A stretch of DNA of 64,000 nt, taken from contig OY540816.1 of the NCBI GenBank assembly GCA_961205875.1, forward strand, positions 22,330,701 to 22,394,700, read 5' to 3'. Numbering within the stretch: position 1 is the stretch's first letter; every line of letters begins with the position of its first letter. The notes below the pieces were generated by a model. The model had not been told where the DNA came from. It did no database searches and was given only the letters and a program-made list of their open reading frames with translations. The stretch comes from Sialis fuliginosa (Eukaryota > Arthropoda > Insecta > Megaloptera > Sialidae). This document shows, piece by piece, positions 37,681 to 48,430 of the stretch. The position numbers and the translations under genes were made by a program.

Positions 37681-37930
37681 AACCCTGGATTGACACCCAG
37701 GTCCCATACCACCGGTAAAAATATTCACGGAGTTTTGCAAACACGGTACGGGAACAACACAGCACGTGCTAGCACAGCGCACCAAAACGGTGTGTCCGGT
37801 GGTTCTCTCTGGCAGTGTTGCAGTCCCCACGCGTGGGTCCTACAGACCTACATTTGGACAAGACCGGCACGGAGTAGCGGCAACACAGCTGTGGTGGGGA
37901 AGCGATCTACAAGAAACAGCCTTGCTTGAA
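37681..37930. other. GC-rich block at the edge of the 510-bp array
   Basis: About 230 bp of high GC in an otherwise AT-rich region (ccataccaccggtaaa, gcacgtgctagcacagcg, acgcgtgggtcctacag). It ends ttgcttgaatgtatgtatg, a short (ATGT)n run of the kind that terminates many retroposons. Several frames are open on both strands because the block lacks AT-rich stops. No protein is recognisable. Best guess is the 3' end of a GC-rich retroposon; a conserved exon is the alternative. Confidence 0.4.
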
Positions 37931-40900
37931 TGTATGTATGTATTTGTGAACAGTTTTCGGTTGGAATAGTTTTATATAACGCTTTTATTTTGTATGGATG
38001 CTTGAATGTATGTATGTATGCATGTGTTTGTGAACAATTTTCGGTTGGAATAGTTTTATATAACGCTTTTATTCTGTATGGATGGATGTATATTGTACAA
38101 TACATTGAACTTTAGTTGGGTCGTTTTTTTTTATTGTATTTTATTTTAACGAAGTGTAGGTATTTTTTTAATAAGGTAGTGGCTCCAGTCTTGGATATGA
38201 CCCCAGTAATGGCACATTTTTAATTAAATGTACAAAATTAAAATATTTGTTGATATTTGATATGGTACTACCATATCTGAATATTAATCTATATACATTT
38301 AACTTTTTTACAGCGTGATTTGATGACAATCGGCCAATAGGTGTCAAAATGGTGGATATTTTTATTAATTATTATTTATAATATCATAGAAACTGTTTGT
38401 TTCAAATTTGAGAACCCTTTATTTTATATCTTTTGTGTCGTAGTATTTATCATTTTGTAATCATTAGCAAGTGTTCATCACTACCTGCTCATTACAGCCT
38501 TGCTTGAATGTATGTATGTATTTGTGAACAGTTTTCGGTTGGAATAGTTTTATATAACGCTTTTATTTTGTATGGATGGATGTATATTGTACAATACATT
38601 GAACTTTAGTTGGGTCGTTTTTTTTTTATTGTATTTTATTTTAACGAAGTGATGTATCTATGTAGTTTTTTTTTAATAAGGTAGTGGCTCCAGTCTTGTA
38701 TATGACCCCAGTAATGGCACATTTTTAATTAAATGTACAGAATTAAAATATTTGTTGATATTTGATTAGGTACTACCATTTCTGAATATTAATCTATATA
38801 CATTTAACTGTTTTACAGCGTGATTTGATGACAATCGGCCAATAGGTGTCAAAATGGTGGATATTTTTATTAATTATTATTTATAATATCATAGAAACTG
38901 CTTTATATTGTTTCAAATTTGAGAACCCTTTATTTTATATCTTTTGTGTCGTAGTATTTATCATTTTGTAATCATTAGCAAGTGTTCATCACTACCTGCT
39001 CATTACAGCCTTGCTTGAATGTATGTATGTATTTGTGAACAGTTTTCGATTGGAATAGTTTTATATAACGCTTTTATTTTGTATGGATGGATGTATATTG
39101 TACAATACATTGAACTTTAGTTGGGTCGTTTTTTTTTTTATTGTATTTTATTTTAACGAAGTGATGTATCTATGTAGTTTTTTTTTAATAAGGTAGTGGC
39201 TCCAGTCTTGGATATGACCCCAGTAATGGCACATTTTTAATTAAATGTACAGAATTAAAATATTTGTTGATATTTGATTAGGTACTACCATTTCTGAATA
39301 TTAATCTATATACATTTAACTGTTTTACAGCGTGATTTGATGACAATCGGCCAATAGGTGTCAAAATGGTGGATATTTTTATTAATTATTATTTATAATA
39401 TCATAGAAACTGCTTTATATTGTTTCAAATTTGAGAACCCTTTATTTTATATCTTTTGTGTCGTAGTATTTATCATTTTGTAATCATTAGCAAGTGTTCA
39501 TCACTACCTGCTCATTACAGCCTTGCTTGAATGTATGTATGTATTTGTGAACAGTTTTCGATTGGAATAGTTTTATATAACGCTTTTATTTTGTATGGAT
39601 GGATGTATATTGTACAATACATTGAACTTTAGTTGGGTCGTTTTTTTTTTTATTGTATTTTATTTTAACGAAGTGATGTATCTATGTAGTTTTTTTTTAA
39701 TAAGGTAGTGGCTCCAGTCTTGGATATGACCCCAGTAATGGCACATTTTTAATTAAATGTACAGAATTAAAATATTTGTTGATATTTGATTAGGTACTAC
39801 CATTTCTGAATATTAATCTATATACATTTAACTGTTTTACAGCGTGATTTGATGACAATCGGCCAATAGGTGTCAAAATGGTGGATATTTTTATTAATTA
39901 TTATTTATAATATCATAGAAACTGTTTGTTTCAAATTTGAGAACCCTTTATTTTATATCTTTTGTGTCGTAGTATTTATCATTTTTTAATCATTAGCAAG
40001 TGTTCATCACTACCTGCTCATTACAGCCTTGCTTGAATGTATGTATGTATTTGTGAACAGTTTTCGGTTGGAATAGTTTTATATAACGCTTTTATTTTGT
40101 ATGGATGGATGTATATTGTACAATACATTGAACTTTAGTTGGGTCGTTTTTTTTTTTTATTGTATTTTATTTTAACGAAGTGATGTATCTATGTAGTTTT
40201 TTTTTAATAAGGTAGTGGCTCCAGTCTTGTATATGACCCCAGTAATGGCACATTTTTAATTAAATGTACAGAATTAAAATATTTGTTGATATTTGATTAG
40301 GTACTACCATTTCTGAATATTAATCTATATACATTTAACTGTTTTACAGCGTGATTTGATGACAATCGGCCAATAGGTGTCAAAATGGTGGATATTTTTA
40401 TTAATTATTATTTATAATATCATAGAAACTGTTTGTTTCAAATTTGAGAACCCTTTATTTTATATCTTTTGTGTCGTAGTATTTATCATTTTGTAATCAT
40501 TAGCAAGTGTTCATCACTACCTGCTCATTACAGCCTTGCTTGAATGTATGTATGTATTTGTGAACAGTTTTCGGTTGGAATAGTTTTATATAACGCTTTT
40601 ATTCTGTATGGATGGATGTATATTGTACAATACATTGAACTTTAGTTGGGTCGTTTTTTTATTGTATTTTATTTTAACGAAGTGATGTATCTATGTAGTT
40701 TTTTTTTTAATAAGGTAGTGGCTCCAGTCTTGTATATGACCCCAGTAATGGCACATTTTTAATTAAATGTACAGAATTAAAATATTTGTTGATATTTGAT
40801 TAGGTACTACCATTTCTGAATATTAATCTATATACATTTAACTGTTTTACAGCGTGATTTGATGACAATCGGCCAATAGGTGTCAAAATGGTGGATATTT

Positions 40901-41038
40901 TTATTAATTATTATTTATAATATCATAGAAACTGCTTTATATTGTTTCAAATTTGAGAACCCTTTATTTTATATCTTTTGTGTCGTAGTATTTATCATTT
41001 TGTAATCATTAGCAAGTGTTCATCACTACCTGCTCATT
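37917..41038 (+). repeat. Six-unit tandem array of about 510 bp carrying MITE-A
   Basis: cagccttgcttgaatg starts units at 37917, 38495, 39006, 39518, 40024 and 40531 (lengths 578, 511, 512, 506, 507 and about 508). Each unit has a (GTAT)n-containing head, a T-run, then about 330 bp of forward MITE-A up to gcaagtgttcatcacta. The first unit is the most diverged and has an extra internal duplication of about 75 bp. Units 2-6 are almost identical. At 41039 the last unit continues into the normal MITE-A sequence instead of restarting. Confidence 0.95.
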
Positions 41039-41140
41039 ACTGGGTTTACCTTTGCCATTACTGGAGAAAAAATATGAACAAAATAAAAGGCTATACTTTA
41101 AAAAACAAACTATATTTGCGGACTTTCGTAATTAAACTTC
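41039..41140 (+). mobile_element. MITE-A continuation after the array
   Basis: tactgggtttac, ccattactggagaaa and actatatttgcggact are the part of MITE-A that normally follows the array breakpoint. The right terminal repeat is absent. Confidence 0.8.
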
Positions 41141-41624
41141 AATTCGTCGTAGAAATATTAACTCAAATAAAAAAAAACAAGAAGTACAATCAGAATTTCC
41201 TATAGGGTCAACTGGGGTAAAAGTGAAACAAAATACAAATCTTTCATGTTTTTTGACAGTTAACGATACAAATTCATACTTTAATTTTTTCTACTAGATG
41301 CGCTTATGAATAACCATTTTAAATACTTACGTCATTTGAACTGTACGATACAACACGGACTTTAAAAATGAAAAAAGTGTGTTTCATTTTTAATCTCTAA
41401 TTTGGGAAAAAGTGGAACAGGCCTTTAATGGAAAATATTTCTCGAAAAATTAAAAGAAAAGCTACTTTGGCAACTTTGATTTATTTTCTTAGTGGCATAT
41501 CAATGTGAAATTGTAACTTTAATTAATATCTGAGCTATACAGAAAGTTATATGCAAAGAATTAAAATTTAATTCACACGTTTTGACATCGACCAACAGGG
41601 AAATCTGTAGGGGTGACACATCAC
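41141..41624. other. Probable old repeat, no gene
   Basis: ggtcaactggggtaaaag and gggaaaaagtggaaca look like a dispersed repeat. A 29-nt minus-strand segment with acceptor- and donor-like edges (41331-41359) lies inside it. Confidence 0.4.
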
Positions 41625-41753
41625 TTATTATTCTATTTACATAGCTAATTGCACATGTAAATAAATGTTCTAAGAATATTTTTCGTCCGGCCCCCTATGT
41701 TTAAAACAAATTCGATCCGGCCCATTCCTCGAAAAGTTTGGTGACCCCTGGTA
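41625..41753. mobile_element. hAT-type MITE, right part
   Basis: It shares aaattcgatccggccc, ctcgaaaagtttggtg and acccctg with the right end of the element at 24418-24650. The left end is lost. Confidence 0.8.
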
Positions 41754-42362
41754 TTATGAAAATTATAGCCCTAATAAAAAAGTTAATAAAAACTTAAATT
41801 CCCATCCAAACTTTATTTTATTCGCAAAGTTCATTGAAGTCATATGTATATATTTTTTTTCATATCAACAAGAACTACAGAGAAAGTATTTTTATTTTTA
41901 TATCAGTATAATTTAATTAAATTTTCTCTTTGTAATAATATCAATATAAAAAAAAACCAGGTGTATAATCATACGGTTATCTTAGAATGTACCTAACACT
42001 ATTCTATATAGCGTACAACGGTAACAGTCTAACTGTCCAATCTATTAAAAACAATCTGCTGTAATTTACGATGGCATTATACATTTTAAATTGATTTATT
42101 CTAAGACAAATATTTATATGATACGTGTAATTAAATATATCAGTGAAAACTGTATTTTAAAAATAAGCCCATAACGGATGTTATCAAAAATTTTAATATT
42201 CACGCGGATAAAGTTTGGGAAAAGTGGTGGAAAGACTTAAAAAAACGCGCTGTTTTCATGGAACCAATTAACCGCATAAATGGAGGGTACTATGAATGCT
42301 TGTATCTCCAAAATTAATAATCGTAGAACCAGGGATTATTTTTTTTGCTCTATTATAAAGGA
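41754..42362. other. AT-rich, no gene
   Basis: Nothing recognised. Confidence 0.5.
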
Positions 42363-42625
42363 GCCAGCAAATTTACTAGCTAGCAAGCATTTTTAAATGG
42401 AGTATTAATCCTGTGATAGTATCTATGGAATTTAGAGCAGTGATACTTTAACTTATTGTAACACAGTTGGCGACTCTGATCGTACAAAATAATTTTTATA
42501 ATATCGCCGCTGTTTTAATACCGTTGGTGTTTACATACCACACGTGCGCGAAAATTTTCAAACACTTCATGAAACTTAAGGAGAACTGTCAGATATGTTA
42601 TAAACCTCATTTGGAAGTGCTTGCT
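42363..42625 (-). mobile_element. MITE-B copy, ends eroded
   Basis: Contains tactagctagcaagca near the left, ataccgttggtgttta, cacgtgcgcgaaaa and gaagtgcttgct at the right. The outermost terminal-repeat bases are mutated. Confidence 0.8.
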
Positions 42626-42876
42626 GTTTTCAACTAGACAAATTAGCTTTTACAACTGCAGTTTTCATTTTTTGGAACTGCAGAGACAAACTACAACTAA
42701 AAACTAATTAATTAATTTTAACCCCCTATCTTTCAACCCTTAAATACAGTAGCATAAAAAAGTGGCAAGAGTAGTTCTACATTATTAGTTGCGGCATAAT
42801 TACTAACATTTGTATTCTAGTTATTTCCAGTTGATAAAAATATATTTAGCCATAGTTTTATTTTAAAATCACTTAC
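42626..42876. other. No feature; flank of the microexon
   Basis: Non-repeat, AT-rich sequence. On the minus strand this is the putative intron downstream of the microexon at 42877. Confidence 0.4.
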
Positions 42877-42909
42877 ATTTTTGCCTCCAGATTCGAACCT
42901 CGCAGTAAC
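42877..42909 (-). CDS. Candidate 33-nt microexon of an unidentified gene
   Basis: Not recognised. On the minus strand a textbook acceptor (cttctttattattttcag, with a possible branch site attaac upstream) is followed by exactly 33 nt and then a consensus donor, gtaagt. The 33 nt are clearly less AT-rich than the flanks. In phase 0 they read VTARFESGGKN, and the other two phases are also open (LLRGSNLEAK, YCEVRIWRQK). A length divisible by three is typical of in-frame alternative microexons. It lies in non-repeat sequence, 45 bp from the nearest MITE-A fragment. Neighbouring exons cannot be joined by eye; the closest same-strand candidate is at about 43797, upstream in transcription. The splice sites are what support it; the peptide alone would not. 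A chance match is possible. Confidence 0.35.
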
Positions 42910-42954
42910 CTGAAAATAATAAAGAAGTTAATAGAATCAAATATAAGTATGCAT

Positions 42955-43067
42955 AAGGTACTGGCACCAGTCTTGAACGAGCAAGATTTACTGTTTTTTT
43001 TTGTTGAGATTGATGGGCTTATTTTTGTAATTCTCATAAACTCATGTTACTAATAAAACAAGTACCG
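42955..43067 (-). mobile_element. MITE-A fragment interrupted by FB-R
   Basis: It starts aaggtactggcaccag and includes gattgatgggcttat and actaataaaacaagtac, where FB-R begins. Sequence beyond FB-R no longer matches MITE-A. Confidence 0.8.
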
Positions 43068-43221
43068 TTTTTTACAACTCTTGAGGCTTCCGCGGTGATC
43101 TTGATATGGATCTTGGCTTCTGGGTGTAAGATGTAAGATGTCCACTGCAATGTGTGACGAAACGTTGGCCGATAACACGACCAAACCAACGCGACTTACA
43201 CCCAGAAGCCAAGATCCATAC
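43068..43221 (-). mobile_element. FB-R with 9-bp target duplication
   Basis: caagtaccg flanks it at 43059-43067 and 43222-43230. Best-preserved hairpin of the family: gatcttggcttctgggtg pairs with cacccagaagccaagatc around gtgacgaaacgttggcc. Confidence 0.85.
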
Positions 43222-43230
43222 CAAGTACCG

Positions 43231-43699
43231 ATTTTATTTGGAAATTTTTGTTGTAAAAGCAGATTAGGTTAGGTTAGGTACTGTGCCATAGATGTGCAGA
43301 CAAAAAAAATCATGTGTGTATATTGCCGTTAAGGCAGGTAAAATATTGGTCGAATTTCGACCATAGTTTAAATAAAATTTTAATAGCCATGAGCTATTTT
43401 CTATAAACTTTATTTTGAATGAAACTGCATTCATAACTCATAAACGATATTTGTGTGGGTTGGTACATTAGTGCATAACAGTGTCCAATTACAGTAATTA
43501 TTCCATGTAAATAATATTATTTATATAAGACATAAATTTAAATTCAACACTCAACAGTCATAAATCTAAATTCTTAAATACCCAATACGTTTCTTTAAAA
43601 AATATATATGTACATATAATTAAACCTAACCTATATCTACTAATCTAAACGTTAAAGGATCCTGACATGTGAAGGCCGTAAGAAAATATGTAGTTATTA
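43231..43699. other. No gene recognised
   Basis: AT-rich, non-repeat as far as visible. Confidence 0.45.
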
Positions 43700-43797
43700 T
43701 TAAAACATAAAATCTTTTTTATTACGCCCATAGAATACACACAAAAAATAACTTATCACTATCCGATCGAGTTGGATTTCGGTTTACAGTCCACTGG
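43700..43797 (-). CDS. Candidate 3' terminal exon, unidentified
   Basis: Not recognised. On the minus strand a strong acceptor (aatgtttttgtttcag) ends at 43798. In phase 1 the following sequence reads QWTVNRNPTRSDSDKLFF.. for about 24 codons to a TAA that overlaps an AATAAA polyadenylation hexamer (43718-43723). A different phase gives PVDCKPKSNSIG and a stop. Acceptor, short frame, stop and poly(A) signal together resemble a last exon, possibly an alternative one for the gene owning the microexon at 42877. The hexamer is frequent by chance in AT-rich DNA, so support is modest. The 3' boundary is approximate. Confidence 0.2.
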
Positions 43798-45186
43798 CTG
43801 AAACAAAAACATTTAATGCATTTCGTACAGCACGAAGTATGAAGACAGGTTCACACTAGACTACAATTTCACCGTGGTTTCATCCGCGTATATAGTCATT
43901 GATTATTATCAAATACAAATCCCCTAACCATAACAATTGTAAGAAAAACTTTTAAGAAAAAACTGGCATTGAAAAGTACACATAATAATTATATTTAACA
44001 GTTTTTGAAGTCAGTATCAAGCCAATAAACAACTTTTTAAGAAAGAAAATCAGAAAACCGACTCCAAAAACTAAAATTGTATTATTAGGTATACTTTTCA
44101 GTTGTTTTTTTTAAAGTCGTTTATATAGTTTTATTGAAATATATATTCGTATGTGCCTGCTTTTAAATCATCACATACTTAACTTAAACTAATTCCTTGG
44201 CTTTTTTAACAATAAAAGTCCCATCAAAATCGGTTCAACAGTTTTATTATTACATCAGTATTTTTATTATGAATATCAATTGTATTTTTTTCTAAATACT
44301 GATCTACCCTGATTCAATTATCATAATTTAGGGTCTTAGGCTTTCAGCAGTAATAGTCTCATTAAAATCGGTTCAGTAGTTTTTCTGATAAGTCTACCAA
44401 ATTGAAAGAATATAGAATCAAAATTTCCAAAATGCTATTCTTCTAATTTTTGTTTGTTAATTTATTAATAATATCTTATGAAATTAACGTAATATTCACA
44501 GCTAAATAAAAAAAAATGTATGTAAAACGTTTCAAGGTCATCAAGGCGAAAAAAATTGACAACAAAAATAGATTTTAGTTTTGGCCATTGTTAGAAATTC
44601 ATTCGCTAATTTTTATATAAAAAAAATATCGTTTTCTGTTGAAATTTTTCATGTAAATTTTTTTTAATCGATATTTTTTTGTGTTATATTATAATTTTAT
44701 GTAAATAATAATACATACAATGAAACAAAACACAGTGTAAACTGATCTTAAGAAAAGATCACACATATTTAACGCTAGACTGAGATAGTGAATATACATA
44801 GTTTAGTTTTTAGTAAAGCTAATGAATTCGCACGAAATCTACAGCCTAGGGCGGGTTGAACTTTAGAGTGCCGGGCGGCCTTCGGACTCGGCTCATAGAT
44901 GGCACCACTACAGCTACCGCATGCAAAATATATAATGTTTGTTTTTACTTCCTTGTGATTTATATATTGAATATTTCAGTGCCGTATATAAAATAACATC
45001 TCACGATATCATTTTTTGTTCTATACAGTACCTAAATCAATGAAAATGCACTAATTGTAAATCCAAAAATTTAGTTTAGTTATTGGGTGGAGGGGGGGGG
45101 GGGATCAAAGTCAGCTTTATTGTTTGGTTAAAAAATTACAAATTTAAAAAAATTACCCAGTTTAACTGAACTCATTGTCAGATAGT
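43798..45186. other. No gene; repeat relics
   Basis: 43990-44100 carries the aagtcggt-type retroposon motif. 44215-44400 has two retroposon-tail phrases (atcaaaatcggttcaac, attaaaatcggttcag). 44845-44925 is a small CpG-rich patch (gggcggccttcggactcgg) with no frame or tRNA fold. A 12-G run is at 45092-45103. Confidence 0.5.
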
Positions 45187-45467
45187 TAACAAAATTTGTT
45201 AGCTAGGCTTACAAGCACTTTCAATTGGGGTATTCATTCTGTGATAGTATCTATGGATTAGTTTTGGAATTAAGAGCAGTGATACTTCAACTTATTATAA
45301 CGCAGTTAGCAACTCTGACCGTACAAAATAATTTTCATAATATCACCACTGTTTTAATACCGAGCGTATGTGAAACTTATCAAACACTTCATGAAACTTC
45401 AAGGGAACTGTCATATATGTAAGTTTGATACTCCATTTGAAAGTACTTGCAAATTTTGTTAGTTCGT
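45187..45467 (-). mobile_element. MITE-B copy, ends eroded
   Basis: acaaaatttgttagctag at the left and gcaaattttgttagttcg at the right form a degraded terminal repeat, with the conserved interior taatatcaccactgtttt. An internal deletion removes the cgtgcgcg block. Frames on both strands repeat those of the 12.9-kb copy. Confidence 0.8.
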
Positions 45468-45897
45468 TTAAAATACCAGATATTATATTTTTTTTAAAAA
45501 CTTGACAATTTTTTTGACACAAAATATTAAAATTCGATAAATAACAATTAGAACAACCCCCTCCTGCCCCTCTCACATATAATGATTGGCCAATTATCGA
45601 TTAATAAGTGTACAGTGTTGGACTGAATCGACGGGAAACCGGAAATATATAAAAATTGTAAAGGATATTGATATTAGTATCTATAATTTATGTTCTATTC
45701 ATATTTTCAAAATTTAAATATACTATGTTAAATGAAGCATAACAGAAAAAATGTTTAAAGGAAAAGTTATAGAGAACGTTTATTTCTATAATTTATATCA
45801 TATCACATTCATTTTTTTTCTCAGCTAAGAAATAGTTTTAATTATATATATTTTTTTTTTTTTTAAATCAATTTTTTTTTTTACTATACTATACAAA
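45468..45897. other. AT-rich, no gene
   Basis: Nothing recognised. Confidence 0.5.
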
Positions 45898-46341
45898 TAA
45901 TTAGTTTAAATGTCCACCATTTTGACACCTATAGGCCGATTATCATCAAATCACGCAGTAAGACAGTTAAATGTACCTACATATATAGATTAATATTCAG
46001 AAATTGTAGTAATCAAATATCAACAAATATTTCTAATCCAGTACATTCAATGAAAAAAAAGCCATTACTGGGGTAATATCCAGTACCTTAATGTGTATTA
46101 ACAAATTCGGAGGATGTTCTAACCCCTACCCTCCCCCCCCCCCCTAACATATACGCCACTGCTGCATTATTAAATGGTAGTAATCAAATATCAACAAATA
46201 TTTCTAATTCAGTACATTTAATAAAAAAATAGCCATTACTGGGGTAACATCCAGTACCTTAATGTGTATTAACAAATTCGGAGGATGTTCTAACCCCTAA
46301 CCTCCCCCCCCCTAATAGATACGCCACTGCTGCATTATTTA
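45898..46341 (-). mobile_element. MITE-A fragment with tandemly duplicated end and flank
   Basis: An inverted MITE-A right part ends at ccagtacctta (about 46091). A unit of about 172 bp from gtagtaatcaaatatc through the MITE end, gtgtattaacaaattcgg, a C-run and acgccactgctgcatt is repeated (second copy from about 46170). The C-runs differ in length (11 and 9). Confidence 0.85.
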
Positions 46342-46639
46342 TTATTCAATTTGTTTCCCTGACTGCAGCAAAAATTATAATCGACGATAAAACAGTGTCT
46401 TTGACCAGTCGTTGAAGTCACCGCACCTGTACGCCTCGTCTGTGACTTGTGTGTGTGTGTGTGTGTGTGTGTGTGAGTGTGTGAGTGAGTGTGTAGGTGC
46501 AATCCAATGCAGCCGGGCATGCATTCATCAGCATGCGCCACTTGCCATGTGGGTTAGCCCACAGCATCACATACATACAGATCGTCTTATTGCCAGGAAA
46601 ATAATGTGATTTCATTTTATTCAAATATCACATTTTTTT
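46342..46639. repeat. GT microsatellite in a non-coding patch
   Basis: (GT)n at 46448-46474 followed by imperfect GTGA repeats. Overlapping frames on both strands owe their openness to the microsatellite. Confidence 0.8.
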
Positions 46640-46960
46640 AACCGATTTCAAAAAAAGATGAGGTACTCAATTCAATCAATGTTCGGACATAAGAAAGAGT
46701 TTACTCCCGAGGTGGTTCTATATAATTTTCTTTAGAATCTGACCATGGACTTTGAAGATACGTTACTCAGAAGGGAAAAATGAAAAACTTTCTAAAAAAA
46801 AAATAATCCAATTTAAAAAAAAAAAACAGTATACCTAATAATTAAATTTAACAGTTTTTGAAGTCAGTGCCAAACCAATACAATAAAAAGAAAACAAAAG
46901 AAAATCGACTTCAAAAACTGTTAAATTATTTAGGGTTTTTTTTAAATCGGATTTATATAT
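46640..46960. mobile_element. Degraded retroposon with aagtcagt motif
   Basis: ccgatttcaaaaaaagatga and ggtactcaattc, then aacagtttttgaagtcag, followed by its inverse at 46908-46925. Same repeat phrase as at 36590 and 43995. Confidence 0.55.
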
Positions 46961-47636
46961 TTTTTAAGTTTTTTATTAATACTATATTTTGTCAATAATA
47001 AAGTGTCAATTTTACTTGTTAACCTTAAAATACTGTGGTACACTTTTTTGACCTTATCAGCGAAATCAACTTACACAATTAGATAAATTACATTGGATAA
47101 GAAAACCTGAAATAAAATATTTCCTCGTATAATTGTAAGAATAAAACGCATAGAATTAATAATTCAAATCAGCACAAATTAGTTCTTTCTCAATGTTTTT
47201 GTTTTATAACTTCTATTTTATGTTAAATTATAATAGAATCATCCCTTTGCAACTAAAAATTGATATTTTAATTTTTGTATCCCTTTTGGCTAGGTTATAT
47301 TCTTATTAAAAAGTGAATTACTCTACACTAGTTGTAAATCAACCTGTATATGGCCGTATAAAAAATAAAAAAATGCATTAAAAAAGATTTTTTCCTACAA
47401 TTTATATTCCATGAATTATTCTATATCTCGAGAAATATTTATAAATACAAAAGTATAAGAAAGTTCTGTGGTACCTATAACAGATTTTTTATTTGGGTTA
47501 AGAATGATATTATTTTATATTTCTTCCATTTTTAGTATGAGAATCCAGCGCTACACAAATCAAATATCAAAATTAGAAAATTGAATACAAATCGTTCAAA
47601 AAAACATATCCCATATTATTTATTACACACTAGCGC
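46961..47636. other. AT-rich, no gene
   Basis: Nothing recognised. Confidence 0.5.
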
Positions 47637-48430
47637 ATTGGCCCGGTGTTACCCGGGGATATTAATTTAATTAAACATAAAGTAATCATGCCCACCCGAC
47701 ATTCCCATCCAACATGCTCACCCAACATGCCCACCCAACATGCTCACCCAACATGCTCACGCAACATGCTCACCCAATATGCCCACCCAACATGCTAACA
47801 ACACACGGTTCACCAGGAATTGTTTTTTCCGGCTTCATGAAATTTACCCAAAATATCCACAAATTATACACCTAAATGTAACCTATCCATTAGTGAAAAC
47901 CGGAATAAAATACATTCAGTAGTTATTAAAAAAATCGTGTAAAATTATATTTTCTCCCAGGAAACACCAGGTCTTATCTTAGAATTTGTATGAAAATCAA
48001 AAATAAATAAATAGGTTACCTTTCTTGGAAGTTCTTTATTGTAATTTATAAGAATCCGTTTATTTATATTGTAAAATGCATATTTTTTCATTCAAACTCA
48101 TGGTGGAAAGATATATATTTGTAGGTATCATGATTCAAACTGGCATTCACATATAGTAATTGTTTTCAGCGTCTTATATTCCATAGCTACTGTGTTTTTC
48201 TATAAATTACAGTTCTATGCTCTGACATCATAGAAACAAAAGACGCTGTGCAAAAGAATCTCTTTAATCTTTTGATGTTAAATCTTAGATTTTCATAAAA
48301 TATTATTAGCCACGATACTGCTCGTAAAAATTATCTAACTATTGGTGAAAACCGCATTGAAATCGGTTCAGTAATTCCCGAGTCTATAAGTCACACACAA
48401 ACGAACATTCATTTTTATATATATAGATAT
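47637..48430 (+). mobile_element. Retro-S copy 2, near full length
   Basis: Starts cactagcgcattggccc with cggtgttacccgggg and ends ttcatttttatatatatagata after agtctataagtcaca. The interior matches 33826-34498 with insertions, notably the minisatellite at 47693-47796. The start and the ATATAGATA end are typical of retroposons spread through insect genomes. Confidence 0.8.
47693..47796 (+). repeat. 13-bp minisatellite, eight units, within Retro-S
   Basis: Unit cacccaacatgct repeated eight times with one to three substitutions in some units. The sister copy at 33866 has only one such unit. Confidence 0.9.

Noticed and set aside
41331-41359. Second minus-strand microexon (29 nt) with acceptor and gtaagt donor
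   Set aside because: It lies inside what looks like a dispersed repeat, and its length is not a multiple of three. The splice signals could be chance.
31653-43221. Hammerhead ribozyme in FB-R because of the gacgaaacg motif
   Set aside because: The required CTGANGA box is not present upstream of the GAAA in any copy, and the stems do not pair as required.
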